Shown here piece after piece: positions 35,800 to 44,718 of a DNA stretch of 64,000 nt; position 1 is the first letter of the stretch; each line of letters starts with the position of its first letter. A model generated the notes under the pieces. That model was not told where the DNA came from. It was given only the letters and a program-made list of their open reading frames with translations, and searched no databases. This DNA is from Pseudomonas sputi (GTDB taxonomy: Bacteria; Pseudomonadota; Gammaproteobacteria; Pseudomonadales; Pseudomonadaceae): contig NZ_BQHI01000001.1 in assembly GCF_021603585.1 (NCBI RefSeq), positions 310,001-374,000 of the forward strand, given 5' to 3'. Made by a program: the position numbers and the translations under genes.

Positions 35800-36326
35800 C
35801 AGGCAGCCCCTTCGTTTTCTTCAACCAGGTCGAATCGCACCACGCGGCGATTGCTTTGATCGCCGAGCAAGAGTTTTTCCAGTACGAAAACCAGCGTCAG
35901 CGCACCGCCAACCGGGATCGGCATGTAAGTGATGCCGACCCGCAATGTCGGCAGGGCGCTCATGAACTGGTTCCACGTCGACAGGCATAATTTCGTGCCC
36001 CAGATCGTCATGAACAGGCAGATGATGCCCATGAGCACTTGGGAAACGATGCTCATGGCTCGGCGCATCTTCGGTTGCAGGCGGTCGGTGACCATCGCCA
36101 CCGCCATGTGCGCCCCGGCGCGGTAGCTGGCGGCGGCACCGATGAAGGTGAAGACCATCATCAGCAGGATGGCGGTGGGCTCCGGCCAGCTTGAGCCGGT
36201 GCCGAGGACGTAACGGGCGAACACGCCCCAGGGGATGATCAGGGCTATGGTCAGCACCGACAGACCGGCGACCCAGATGCAGGCCATGTAGATCCGGTCA
36301 TTGATGCGCAGCAGCAAATTCTTCAT
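35799..36326 (-). CDS. dctQ: TRAP transporter small membrane subunit (DctQ)
   Basis: 175 residues with four membrane helices. Family features include GVFARYVLGTGSSWPEP and FIGAAASYRAGAHMAV in the second helix pair. It bridges the binding protein and DctM. Start ATG 36326; the stop overlaps the dctM start. A roughly 80-nt gap separates it from dctP. Confidence 0.92.
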   Translation of the reverse strand: MKNLLLRINDRIYMACIWVAGLSVLTIALIIPWGVFARYVLGTGSSWPEPTAILLMMVFTFIGAAASYRAGAHMAVAMVTDRLQPKMRRAMSIVSQVLMGIICLFMTIWGTKLCLSTWNQFMSALPTLRVGITYMPIPVGGALTLVFVLEKLLLGDQSNRRVVRFDLVEENEGAA

Positions 36327-36405
36327 CGGGTTCCACCGTAACCGGGCAGGCGCGGACGTCGAGCGACGCCAGCGCTGCCGGGCCTTTTGCAGAGGTCTGG
36401 GAGGG

Positions 36406-37377
36406 TTACTGAACGGCTTCGATGCGCTTGATCAGGTCGGCGTAGGGTGCGCCGTATTTCTCGCGGATCGAGGCGGTGGCCTCGTAGAAGGGTTTCTTGT
36501 CGACGGTGATGAACTCGACGCCGGCCGCCTTGAGTTTTGCCTCGCTGCTGACGGACTTGGCGTCCCACAGCGTGCGCTCCTGGGCTTGCGCGGCCTTGGC
36601 GGCTTTTTTCACCAGCGTCTGCTGATCGGGCGTGAGTTTGTCCCAGGTGATTTTCGACATCACGATGGGCTCTGGCAGGATCAGGTGTCCGGTCAGGCTG
36701 TAGTACTTGGCGTTCTGGTAGTGGTTGTGTTCAAGCAAGGTCGGCGGATTGTTTTCCGCGCCGTCGATGACGCCGGTCTGCAGGGCACTGAAGATTTCGC
36801 CGGTGTCCATGGCGATACCGTTGCCGCCCATGGCGTTGATGGTTTCGATGAACATCGGGTTGCCTTGCACGCGGATTTTCATGCCTTTGAGGTCTTCGAG
36901 GCTGCGTACCGGTTTCTTGGTGTAGATGTTGCGCGTGCCGCCGTCCATCCACGCCAGGGCGACGAGGTTGAATTCGGAGTTGGTGATCTTGTCGAGGATT
37001 TCGTCGCCGATTTCACCGTCGATGATCTTGCGCATGTGCGCCTGGTCACGGAACACGAACGGCATGTTGAATACGTTCACGTCCGGCACCACCGGGCCGA
37101 CGATGCCGAGGCTGACGCGGGCCATCTGGATGGCACCGACCTGGGCCTGCTCGACCACTTCCTTTTCCGAGCCGAGTACGCCGCCGGGGAACATTTTGAA
37201 GGTCAGTTTGCCGTCACTTTCGGCAACCAGGGTCTTGCCCAGCTGTTCTTCGGCGACCACGGTCGGATAACCGGCGGGGTGGATGTCGGCGAATTTGATT
37301 TCCAGCGCCTGGGCCGCGCTGCCGAAGGTGAGCGCGAGGGGGAGGGCGGCGGCGAGCAACGTGCGTTTGAAGTCCAT
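36406..37377 (-). CDS. dctP: TRAP periplasmic solute-binding protein (DctP)
   Basis: 323 residues from ATG 37377 (GGAG upstream). Signal peptide up to AQA near residue 22. The DctP family pattern is clear: LGKTLVAESDGKLTFKMFPG, EKEVVEQAQVGAIQMA, and the carboxylate-clamp region LKGMKIRVQGNPM. It should bind a hexuronate in the periplasm. A CA-rich motif sits just before the ribosome binding site. Confidence 0.93.
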   Translation of the reverse strand: MDFKRTLLAAALPLALTFGSAAQALEIKFADIHPAGYPTVVAEEQLGKTLVAESDGKLTFKMFPGGVLGSEKEVVEQAQVGAIQMARVSLGIVGPVVPDVNVFNMPFVFRDQAHMRKIIDGEIGDEILDKITNSEFNLVALAWMDGGTRNIYTKKPVRSLEDLKGMKIRVQGNPMFIETINAMGGNGIAMDTGEIFSALQTGVIDGAENNPPTLLEHNHYQNAKYYSLTGHLILPEPIVMSKITWDKLTPDQQTLVKKAAKAAQAQERTLWDAKSVSSEAKLKAAGVEFITVDKKPFYEATASIREKYGAPYADLIKRIEAVQ

Positions 37378-37393
37378 CAGGGGTTCTCCAGTC

Positions 37394-37401
37394 TTGTTAT
37401 T
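37394..37401 (-). promoter_or_regulatory. Hfq/Crc-type CA motif in the dctP leader
   Basis: Reverse strand AATAACAA fits AANAANAA and sits 17 nt before the dctP start, where Hfq/Crc binding would hinder translation on preferred carbon sources. Confidence 0.5.
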
Positions 37402-37437
37402 TTTGTGTTCAAGGCACAGCAATGCAGCAAGGGCGGG

Positions 37438-38331
37438 TTACAGCAGGTCGTCGAACATGGGCTCCGGCAGGCCTTTGACGCCGGGGTTGAGGGCGAACAC
37501 GCCGCCGGCCAGGGACTGCGGATCCTGGTCGTCGCCGGGGCGGATCGAGGTCACGAACAAGGTGTCCATCCGGCTGCCGCCGAAGGCGCACATGGTGGGC
37601 TTTTTCACCGGTACCGACAGCGAGCGGTCAAGGCGACCTTCGGGGGTGAAACGATGGATCAGGCCGACATCGTTGGCGCAGATCCAGTAGCAGCCATCGG
37701 CATCCACGGCAGCGCCGTCGGGGCGGCCGTAAAAATGGTTCATGTCCACGAACACCCGTCGGTTGGAGGGTGTGCCTGTCTCGGTGTCGTAATCGAAAGC
37801 CCAGATCAGTTGGACGTTCGGGTGCGAATCCGACAGGTACAGGGTTCTGCCGTCCGGGCTGAAGCCCAGGCCGTTGGGCACGATGAAGCCATCAAGCTGT
37901 GCCTCGGTCGCGCCTGTTTGCCCGGCACCGTAACGATAGAGCCGGCCCTCGGGCAGATTCAGGCCCATGTTCAGTACCATGCTGCCGGCCCAGAACCGGC
38001 CCTGACGGTCGCAGCGACCGTCGTTCAGGCGCATGTCCTGGCGGCTGTGTTCGACCGGGGCCAGCAGGTCGCTGTCGAGGCTGCCATCGCTGTGCGGTTG
38101 CAGGTGAAAGAACCCGCTTTCCATGCCGGCAACCCAGCCGCCCTTGCTGTGGCGGGCGAGGCAGGCGAGCATTTCGGGAGCCTTCCAGGCTTGGACGTGG
38201 CCAGTGTCGGCGCTCCAGCGTTGCAGGCCACGGTTGGGAATATCGACCCAGTACAAGGCGTTTTCCTGCGATACCCAGACCGGGCTTTCACCCACGGCGT
38301 TGCGCGCATCGACGATCAATTCGGCTTGCAT
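37438..38331 (-). CDS. SMP-30/gluconolactonase-family lactonase
   Basis: 297 residues. ATG 38331 is chosen because AAGGGA is 6 nt upstream; ATG 38337 would abut it. Six-bladed propeller signatures: VGESPVWVSQENALYWVDI, the metal-site Glu near the start, NDGRCDRQGRFWAGSM, and DSHPNVQLIWAFDYD. Next to uronate dehydrogenase it should hydrolyse the aldarolactone to galactarate or glucarate. It lies between udh and dctP in one operon. Confidence 0.88.
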   Translation of the reverse strand: MQAELIVDARNAVGESPVWVSQENALYWVDIPNRGLQRWSADTGHVQAWKAPEMLACLARHSKGGWVAGMESGFFHLQPHSDGSLDSDLLAPVEHSRQDMRLNDGRCDRQGRFWAGSMVLNMGLNLPEGRLYRYGAGQTGATEAQLDGFIVPNGLGFSPDGRTLYLSDSHPNVQLIWAFDYDTETGTPSNRRVFVDMNHFYGRPDGAAVDADGCYWICANDVGLIHRFTPEGRLDRSLSVPVKKPTMCAFGGSRMDTLFVTSIRPGDDQDPQSLAGGVFALNPGVKGLPEPMFDDLL

Positions 38332-38377
38332 ACTCATTCCCTTGGTTTGTTCTTTTGGAGACGGACCAGCGCAGCGC

Positions 38378-39202
38378 TCAATCGCCAAACGGGCCGGCCG
38401 CAACGAAGGCTCCGCCCTGATAGATCCGCGCCGGGTCATCGCGGGTGGGCATCGGCTGCGCTTCGACCTGTTCGCGAAACACTTCGGAGGTGTCCTTGGC
38501 CTCGAAACCGAGGTGGCTGGCGCAGCGGTTGTCCCACCACACGTCCTTGTTGGCGGACATGCCATAGACCACGGTGTGGCCGACGTTGGGGGTGTACAGC
38601 GAACGTTCGAGCAATTGGGTAAGGTCGTCGAAGCTCAACCAGGTGTGCATCATCCGGCGGTTCTGCGGTTCGGGAAACGACGAGCCGATGCGGATGCTGA
38701 CGGTTTCGATGCCATAGCGATCAAAGTAGAAACTGGCCATGTCTTCACCGTAGGACTTGGACAAACCGTAGTAGCCATCGGGGCGGCGAGCGGAGCTGGC
38801 GTCGAGGTGTTCGTCTTGTTTGTAGAAGCCGATGACATGGTTGGAACTGGCGAAGATCACCCGTTTGACGCCGTGTCGGCGTGCCGCTTCATAGATGTGG
38901 AACACACCGCAGATATTGGCGCCGAGTATCTCTTCGAAGGGACGCTCCACCGAGACGCCACCGAAGTGCAGGATTGCATCCACGCCTTCCACCAGTTGAT
39001 GCACGGCGGTTTTGTCGGCGAGGTCGCAGAGCACGACTTCTTCCCGGTCATCGATGGCCGGGGCGAGGGCGGCGATGTCCGACAGGCGCAGCACATTGGC
39101 GTAGGGGCGCAGACGTTCGCGCAGAACTTTGCCCAGGCCACCGGCGGCGCCAGTCAGCAGCAGGCGATTGAAGGGAGTGAGGGCGGTGGAGGTGGACGTC
39201 AT
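38378..39202 (-). CDS. udh: Uronate dehydrogenase
   Basis: 274 residues, short-chain/extended SDR. NAD motif LLTGAAGGLGKVLRERL near residue 14, catalytic YGLSKSYGED with the Tyr-x3-Lys pair, and an upstream Ser in FASSNHVIGFY. It matches my recollection of the Pseudomonas Udh that oxidises D-glucuronate and D-galacturonate to aldarolactones. First or second gene of the uronate operon; a GTCGTAYRA motif lies upstream at 39243. Confidence 0.92.
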   Translation of the reverse strand: MTSTSTALTPFNRLLLTGAAGGLGKVLRERLRPYANVLRLSDIAALAPAIDDREEVVLCDLADKTAVHQLVEGVDAILHFGGVSVERPFEEILGANICGVFHIYEAARRHGVKRVIFASSNHVIGFYKQDEHLDASSARRPDGYYGLSKSYGEDMASFYFDRYGIETVSIRIGSSFPEPQNRRMMHTWLSFDDLTQLLERSLYTPNVGHTVVYGMSANKDVWWDNRCASHLGFEAKDTSEVFREQVEAQPMPTRDDPARIYQGGAFVAAGPFGD

Positions 39203-39230
39203 GGCAATCCCTTATACGTTGTTATTAGGG

Positions 39231-39252
39231 TTGTTGTAGGTTGTCGTATGAC
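39231..39252 (+). promoter_or_regulatory. GTCGTAYRA motif, udh side
   Basis: TTGTTGTAGG followed by TTGTCGTATGAC contains GTCGTATGA (39243-39251) and a degenerate neighbour. It lies upstream of udh and shares its core with the two sites ahead of the porin, suggesting one FadR/GntR-type regulator. Confidence 0.5.
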
Positions 39253-39352
39253 TGCGCTGAAGTATCGGTAGGGTTTCCGGAACTTGTCAACGCGACTTTC
39301 GGTGTAAGTGACGGAAGGCCCGATTCACCTTCCGTTTCTGTCTCGTCGGGGT

Positions 39353-40648
39353 TTACAACAGCGAAATCGGGTAACTGATGAAGATCCGGTTTTCGTCGAA
39401 TTCGTTGGTGCTGAAGTCCCGGCGAATCGTCGCATTGCGCCATTTGACGTTGAGGTTCTTCAGCGGACCGCTCTGCACGGTGTAGGCCAGTTCCGACTCG
39501 CGACCCCATTCCTTGCCATCGGTGAGGGTGCCGGTGTGCACGTTGTCACCGCTGATGTAGCGGTTCATCAGCGTCAGGCCGGGGACGCCGAGGACGACGA
39601 AGTTGTAGTCGTGGCGGATCTGCCAGGAGCGCTCCTTCGCGTTGTCATAACTGGCGTTGTAGCTGTCGTTGGCCAGTGTGCCGCCGCTGGTGCCGTTGAC
39701 GCGCATCCAGGCATCATCGCCACTGAGCTTTTGCAGGCCGATGTAGAAGGTGTTGCCGCCGTACCGGGCCGAGAGCAGGGCGAACGCGGTTTTGTTATCG
39801 AGGTCGCCGGCCTGGGCGCTGCCGTCTTCCTTGCCGGTGAAGAAACCGAGGTTGGCGCCCAGTGTCCAGTCGCCCAGTGGCTGGCTGTGGCTGAGGTTGA
39901 AATACTGCTGCTGGTAGATGTCGCTGAGTTCGGCGTACCACAGACCGACAAGTGTGCGTTTATCGTTGAAAGTGTATTCGCCGCCGCCGAAGTTGAAACG
40001 GTCGGAGGTGAAGGCGCCTCGGCCGTTCATCGACATGTCTTCCATGCTGGCATCGTTGCGTGGGCTGTTGCCACGGAACTGGCCACCGTAGAGGGTCAGG
40101 CCGTTGATTTCGGTGGATGTGACCTGGCCACCGCGAAACGTCTGCGGCAGGGAGCGGCCATCATCCGAGCGAAGGATGGGCAGCACCGGCATCCATTCAC
40201 CGACCTTCAATTCGGTCTTCGACACCTTGGCCTTGAGCGCGACACCCAGGCGCCCGAAGTTGTCCGCCGGACGCCCGTCATCGTGAATCGGCAACAGTTG
40301 CGTACCGCCGCTGCCTTTGCCGCCATCGAGTTTTTGCGAGTACATGCCCAGCACGTCCAGGCCAAACCCGACGGTGCCCTGGGTGAAACCGGATCGGGCG
40401 TCGAGAATGAAGTTTTGCGTCCACTCTTCAGCCTTGCCCTGCGGATGGTTCGGGTTGACGAAGTTGCGATTGAAGTAGGCGTTGCGCAGGTTCAGCGTGG
40501 CTTTGCTGTCTTCGAGGAAACCCTCGGCATTGGCGCTCATCGGCAGGACGAGGGCGAGACTGCCGCAGCCGATCAGGCTCAGGGTGGAACGCGGGCGGGG
40601 GCCGGAAAAACGGGACGTGCGGACGGAATTGCAGTCGAGTGTGCTCAC
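39353..40648 (-). CDS. OprD-family outer-membrane porin
   Basis: 431 residues from GTG 40648 (GGGAG 7 nt upstream). A longish n-region and signal peptide end near MSANA (about residue 40). The mature protein has the OprD pattern: GFLEDSKATLNLRNAYFNRN, then alternating amphipathic beta strands and the terminal FISYPISLL ending. Placement at the head of the uronate operon suggests it lets hexuronates or aldarates through the outer membrane. Confidence 0.92.
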   Translation of the reverse strand: MSTLDCNSVRTSRFSGPRPRSTLSLIGCGSLALVLPMSANAEGFLEDSKATLNLRNAYFNRNFVNPNHPQGKAEEWTQNFILDARSGFTQGTVGFGLDVLGMYSQKLDGGKGSGGTQLLPIHDDGRPADNFGRLGVALKAKVSKTELKVGEWMPVLPILRSDDGRSLPQTFRGGQVTSTEINGLTLYGGQFRGNSPRNDASMEDMSMNGRGAFTSDRFNFGGGEYTFNDKRTLVGLWYAELSDIYQQQYFNLSHSQPLGDWTLGANLGFFTGKEDGSAQAGDLDNKTAFALLSARYGGNTFYIGLQKLSGDDAWMRVNGTSGGTLANDSYNASYDNAKERSWQIRHDYNFVVLGVPGLTLMNRYISGDNVHTGTLTDGKEWGRESELAYTVQSGPLKNLNVKWRNATIRRDFSTNEFDENRIFISYPISLL

Positions 40649-40668
40649 TGTGACGCTCCCTGTTTCGG

Positions 40669-40685
40669 TTGTTGTTTTTATTATT
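40669..40685 (-). promoter_or_regulatory. Two Hfq/Crc-type CA motifs in the porin leader
   Basis: On the reverse strand AATAATAA and AACAACAA, both strict AANAANAA, stand 21-37 nt before the porin GTG. They suggest catabolite repression of the uronate operon at translation. Confidence 0.6.
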
Positions 40686-40686
40686 T

Positions 40687-40705
40687 GTCATACGTCGTCG
40701 TACAA
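40687..40705. promoter_or_regulatory. GTCGTAYRA motif, porin-proximal
   Basis: GTCATACG followed by TCGTCGTACAA contains GTCGTACAA (40697-40705) in an imperfect dyad. It is 39 nt upstream of the porin start. Confidence 0.5.
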
Positions 40706-40750
40706 CATGGGGGCGAATATTTGCGAGGTTTTCCGGAAAAGTCAACAGGG

Positions 40751-40764
40751 CGTCGTACGATGAC
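40751..40764. promoter_or_regulatory. GTCGTAYRA motif, porin-distal
   Basis: CGTCGTACGATGAC carries the palindrome TCGTACGA (40753-40760). With the two sites above it makes three copies of GTCGTAYRA flanking the uronate genes and nowhere else that I noticed in the window. Confidence 0.5.
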
Positions 40765-40820
40765 TTTGGGTGAGCGGGCAGCCCTCAAAGCGCTGTGAAG
40801 AGGGCTGCTTTCGAGCGTTT

Positions 40821-41771
40821 TTAATGGTTGTAGAGCGCTTCAGTGTTATCGATCAGTGGGTTTTTTTCGGTCAGCACGATTTGCGCGATCTGGTCCTTGC
40901 GCATGAATTTCACTTTCGGATGGGATTGGGCATACCGGATGAAGCGTTCCATGGCTTCGACCATCGCCGGTGTGCCGCCGATGCGATCGTGCAGACTCAC
41001 CGACATCATCCGCCGCTTGCTCGCGCCTTCGGCGTAGAGGCGATCGAATTCCAGCACCAGTTGCTGATAGAACTGCTCGGCGGAGAAGTGCCGGCCCTCG
41101 ACCAGTACGATGTCGTTGTTGCGCAGGGTGTACGGCACCACGGCGAATTTTCGCCCACGGACCATGGTCACGAACGGTTCGTCGCGGCTGACATCGTCGA
41201 TGTGGTAAGTAAAGTTCAGGTCCTGCAGCACCTTCAGCGTATTGGGACTGCGGCGCAGCCAGTTGGCGTTGTAGCCGACCGAGCGCTGGCCGGTGATTTT
41301 TTCCACCGCCGCGACGCCATCACCGATGAACTGTTTTTCCTGGGCGTAGTTCATGTTGTACGAATCGGCCCAGCGCATGCCATGGGCTGCCAGTTCATGA
41401 CCGCGCTCAGCAATCGCTTTGGCCAGTTCCGGGTGTTTGAGCGCCGCTTCGCCGACCACGTGGGAGGTGACTTTGATGCCGGTGCGATCCCACAGGTCGA
41501 GCATCCGCCACAGGCCTTCCTTGTACCCGTAATCGAACCAGGTCTGCGCCGGCAGATCCGGATAACCTTTTGGCAGCGGTGTACCGGAGAACGGACTTTC
41601 GGCGCCCTCGGGCTGACCGCCGGTTTCGAATTGCATCGACACCGAAATCACCAGTTGCGAGCCGTCCGGCCAGGGGCGTTCCTGGGCGAAGGCGAGGGCG
41701 GGCAGCAACAGGGCAGCGGCCAGCAGGTTTTTCAGCAGACGCGGGGAGCGCTGCCAGCGGGGAGTGGTCAT
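40821..41771 (-). CDS. Secreted polysaccharide deacetylase (carbohydrate esterase 4-like)
   Basis: 316 residues from ATG 41771 (AAGGTG upstream). Signal peptide to LAFA near residue 27. NodB-like features: ISVSMQFETGG in place of the usual TFDDG, KVTSHVVGEAALKHPELAKAI, ERGHELAAHGMRW with the metal His pair. It resembles allantoinase-like PuuE-type members of the family. The altered first motif makes the exact substrate doubtful. It is divergent from the DHA2 transporter. Confidence 0.83.
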   Translation of the reverse strand: MTTPRWQRSPRLLKNLLAAALLLPALAFAQERPWPDGSQLVISVSMQFETGGQPEGAESPFSGTPLPKGYPDLPAQTWFDYGYKEGLWRMLDLWDRTGIKVTSHVVGEAALKHPELAKAIAERGHELAAHGMRWADSYNMNYAQEKQFIGDGVAAVEKITGQRSVGYNANWLRRSPNTLKVLQDLNFTYHIDDVSRDEPFVTMVRGRKFAVVPYTLRNNDIVLVEGRHFSAEQFYQQLVLEFDRLYAEGASKRRMMSVSLHDRIGGTPAMVEAMERFIRYAQSHPKVKFMRKDQIAQIVLTEKNPLIDNTEALYNH

Positions 41772-41921
41772 ATCGGGCACCTTGCAGGTTGAGAAGTGCT
41801 GCAAGGTTGGCATTGGCCAGGCCCGGGAAACATCCGCTGCGGGCGAGATGACCTTTAAACAAAATTTACGAATCCCGGCGACCCCGGCAAACTGATGCCA
41901 TCTCCGGCACAAGGCCAATCA

Positions 41922-43577
41922 ATGAACCAATACGCCCCGCGCAACTGGCAGCCGCACGAGAAGCCCAGTCTGCCCGGCTCCCCCTCGACGCCGCTGCACT
42001 CCAACCCCAAGCGCCTGGCCTATGCGCTGGTCGGGTTGCTGGTGGCGGTGACCGGTGGCCTGGGCAATTCGCTGGTGGTCGCCAACCTGCCTTACCTGCA
42101 AGGTGCGCTTGGAGCGACCACGGCGGAGATGGCCTGGCTGCCGGCGGCGTACGTGATGACTAACGTCTCGATGAACCTGCTGCTGGTGAAATTTCGCCAG
42201 CAGTTCGGCCTGCGGGCATTCACCGAGGTGTTTCTGGTGCTGTATGCGCTGGTGACCTTCGGCCATCTGTTCGTCAATGACCTGAATTCGGCGGTCGCGG
42301 TGCGCGCGGCCCACGGCATGGTCGGCGCGGCGCTCAGCTCGCTGGGCCTGTATTACATGGTGCAGGCGTTCCCGGCCAAATGGCGGTTGAAGGCATTGGT
42401 ACTGGGCCTTGGCACCTCGCAGTTGGCCTTGCCGCTGGCGCGGCTGTTTTCCGAAGACTTGCTGCAGATTGCCGAATGGCGCGGCCTGTACCTGTTCGAG
42501 TTGGGCATGGCGCTGCTGTCGCTGGGCTGCGTCCTGATGCTCAAGTTGCCGCCGGGTGACCGGTTCAAGACCTTCGAACCCCTCGACTTTCTGACCTTCG
42601 CCATCCTTGCCACCGGCGTGGCGCTGTTGTGTGCGGTGTTGTCCCTGGGCCGGATCGACTGGTGGCTGGAAGCCGACTGGATCGGCATCGCCCTGGCCGC
42701 GTCGATTGTCCTGATTCTCGCGGGGCTGGCCATTGAACATAACCGCAGCAACCCGATGCTGATGACCCGCTGGCTCGGCAGCGGGGTGATGATCCGCCTG
42801 GCGCTGGCGGTGATCCTGATTCGCATGGTGACCTCGGAGCAATCGACCGGCGCCGTGGGCTTCATGCAAAACCTGAACATGAGCAGCCAGCAGTTGCACA
42901 GCCTGTATGTGGTCATGCTGATCGGCAGCGTTGCCGGGCTGCTCATCAGTGCGCTGACCATCAACCCGCAACACTTGCTGATGCCCCTGATCATTTCGCT
43001 GGCGTTGATGGCCACCGGCTCGATCATGGACAGCTCATCAAATAACCTGACTCGCCCCGGCAACCTGTATTTCAGCCAGTTCCTGCTGGCGTTCGGCAGT
43101 ACCTTCTTCCTCGGTCCGACCATGGTGCTGGGCACGCGCAACGTGCTGACCAACCCGCGCAACCTCGTGAGCTTTTCCGTGTTGTTCGGGATCTGCAACA
43201 ACCTCGGCGGCCTGATCGGCGCGGCATTGCTGGGGACTTTCCAGATCGTGCGCGAGAAATTTCATTCCAGCCATATCGTCGAGCAACTGGTAATGTCCGA
43301 CCCGCGTGTTGCCGCCCGGGTGCAAAGCGGGGGCTCGGCGGTTGGCTCGCTGATCGCCGATCCGAGCCTGCGTCATCTGGCGGGGATCCGCAGCCTGGCC
43401 AACGCCGCCACCCGCGAAGCCAACGTGCTGGCCTATAACGATGTGTTCATGCTGATTGCGGTGATCGCGATCCTGACCATGATCTGGATTTCCATCCGTG
43501 CGCTGTGGCTGATCAGTACCACCAAAGCCGTCGCCCCGACACCTTCCGTACCTTCCAGCGGTGCCACTTCTTCATGA
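41922..43577 (+). CDS. DHA2-family (14-helix) MFS drug transporter
   Basis: 551 residues from ATG 41922 (AAGG 7 nt upstream). Fourteen membrane segments; family regions such as NLPYLQGALGATTAEMAWLP and FGICNNLGGLIGAALLG. It resembles EmrB-type pumps, though with an unusually long N-terminal Pro-rich tail. It overlaps the HlyD-family gene by 4 nt, as EmrAB-type tripartite pumps do. No outer-membrane TolC-like gene is adjacent. Substrate unknown. Confidence 0.9.
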   Translation: MNQYAPRNWQPHEKPSLPGSPSTPLHSNPKRLAYALVGLLVAVTGGLGNSLVVANLPYLQGALGATTAEMAWLPAAYVMTNVSMNLLLVKFRQQFGLRAFTEVFLVLYALVTFGHLFVNDLNSAVAVRAAHGMVGAALSSLGLYYMVQAFPAKWRLKALVLGLGTSQLALPLARLFSEDLLQIAEWRGLYLFELGMALLSLGCVLMLKLPPGDRFKTFEPLDFLTFAILATGVALLCAVLSLGRIDWWLEADWIGIALAASIVLILAGLAIEHNRSNPMLMTRWLGSGVMIRLALAVILIRMVTSEQSTGAVGFMQNLNMSSQQLHSLYVVMLIGSVAGLLISALTINPQHLLMPLIISLALMATGSIMDSSSNNLTRPGNLYFSQFLLAFGSTFFLGPTMVLGTRNVLTNPRNLVSFSVLFGICNNLGGLIGAALLGTFQIVREKFHSSHIVEQLVMSDPRVAARVQSGGSAVGSLIADPSLRHLAGIRSLANAATREANVLAYNDVFMLIAVIAILTMIWISIRALWLISTTKAVAPTPSVPSSGATSS

Positions 43578-44716
43578 CCGAACCGACCACTACGACCACC
43601 AATGCCATCGCCGCCACCCCTGAGGGCGTGGCGCCGCCGTCATCACCGAACACCGAGCCGCGTTCGCTGCGGGTGCGGATCATCTCGTCGCTGGGGTTTG
43701 CCGCGATTGCCATCGTCGGCGTGCTGATCGTGCTTTACGCCTGGCAACTGCCGCCGTTCAGCAGCGCGGTGGAAACAACCGAAAACGCGCTGGTGCGCGG
43801 TCAAGTGACGATCATCGGCCCGCAGCTCAGCGGTTATGTGTTTGAAGTGCCGGTGCAGGATTTCCAGTTTGTGAAGGCGGGCGATTTGCTGGTGCGTCTC
43901 GATGACCGTATCTACCAGCAACGACTCGACCAGTCGCTGGCGCAACTGGCGGTGCAGAAAGCCTCGCTGGCCAATGTGGTGCAGCAGCGCAACAGCGCCG
44001 AGGCGACGATCAAGCTGCGGCAGGCGGTGGTGGCCGACAGCGAAGCGCAGCTGCGCAAAAGCGAGGCGGATCTGCGACGCAACAAGGCACTGGTCAATGA
44101 TGGCTCGGTGTCCAAGCGCGAGATGGACGTGGCGCTGGCTGCCAACGCGCAAAGCATTGCGGCGGTGGCGCAGGCCAAGGCCAATCTGGAAATCGCCCGG
44201 CAGGATCTGCAAACGGTGATCGTCAATCGCGGTTCGCTGGAGGCGGCGGTGGCCAGTGCCGAGGCGGCGGTGCAGCTGGCGCGAATCGACTTGTCCAACA
44301 CCCGGATCGTTGCCCCGCGTGACGGCCAACTGGGGCAGATCGGCGTGCGCCTGGGCGCTTACGTCAACTCCGGGGGGCAGTTGATGGCGCTGGTGCCGGA
44401 CCAGAAATGGGTGATCGCCAACATGAAAGAGACCCAGATGAACAACGTGCGGGTCGGGCAACCGGTGAGCTTCACCGTCGATGCCTTGAACCACCGCACA
44501 TTCACCGGCCATGTGCAGCACATCTCGCCGGGCACCGGTTCCGAATTCGCGTTGTTGCAGGCTGACAACGCCACCGGCAACTTCGTGAAAATCGCCCAGC
44601 GGGTGCCGGTGCGCATCACCATCGATCCGGATCAGCAAGAGAGCGAGCGCCTGCGACCGGGGATGTCGGTGGTGGTCAGCATTGATACAGCGGCGGGCGA
44701 CACCCAGAAACATTGA
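43574..44716 (+). CDS. HlyD/EmrA-family membrane fusion protein
   Basis: 380 residues. N-terminal Thr/Pro-rich cytoplasmic tail, one membrane helix (about 38-58), a lipoyl-like half (VRGQVTIIGPQLSGYVFEV), a long coiled coil (about 110-220), the second lipoyl half (RIVAPRDGQLGQIGVRLGAYV) and a beta barrel. It links the DHA2 pump to an outer-membrane channel. Its ATG overlaps the transporter stop. Confidence 0.92.
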   Translation: MTEPTTTTTNAIAATPEGVAPPSSPNTEPRSLRVRIISSLGFAAIAIVGVLIVLYAWQLPPFSSAVETTENALVRGQVTIIGPQLSGYVFEVPVQDFQFVKAGDLLVRLDDRIYQQRLDQSLAQLAVQKASLANVVQQRNSAEATIKLRQAVVADSEAQLRKSEADLRRNKALVNDGSVSKREMDVALAANAQSIAAVAQAKANLEIARQDLQTVIVNRGSLEAAVASAEAAVQLARIDLSNTRIVAPRDGQLGQIGVRLGAYVNSGGQLMALVPDQKWVIANMKETQMNNVRVGQPVSFTVDALNHRTFTGHVQHISPGTGSEFALLQADNATGNFVKIAQRVPVRITIDPDQQESERLRPGMSVVVSIDTAAGDTQKH

Positions 44717-44718
44717 CC

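Noticed and set aside
36301-38622. 773-codon rightward frame opposite dctP and the lactonase
   Set aside because: Antisense shadow of two well-identified genes; no family features.
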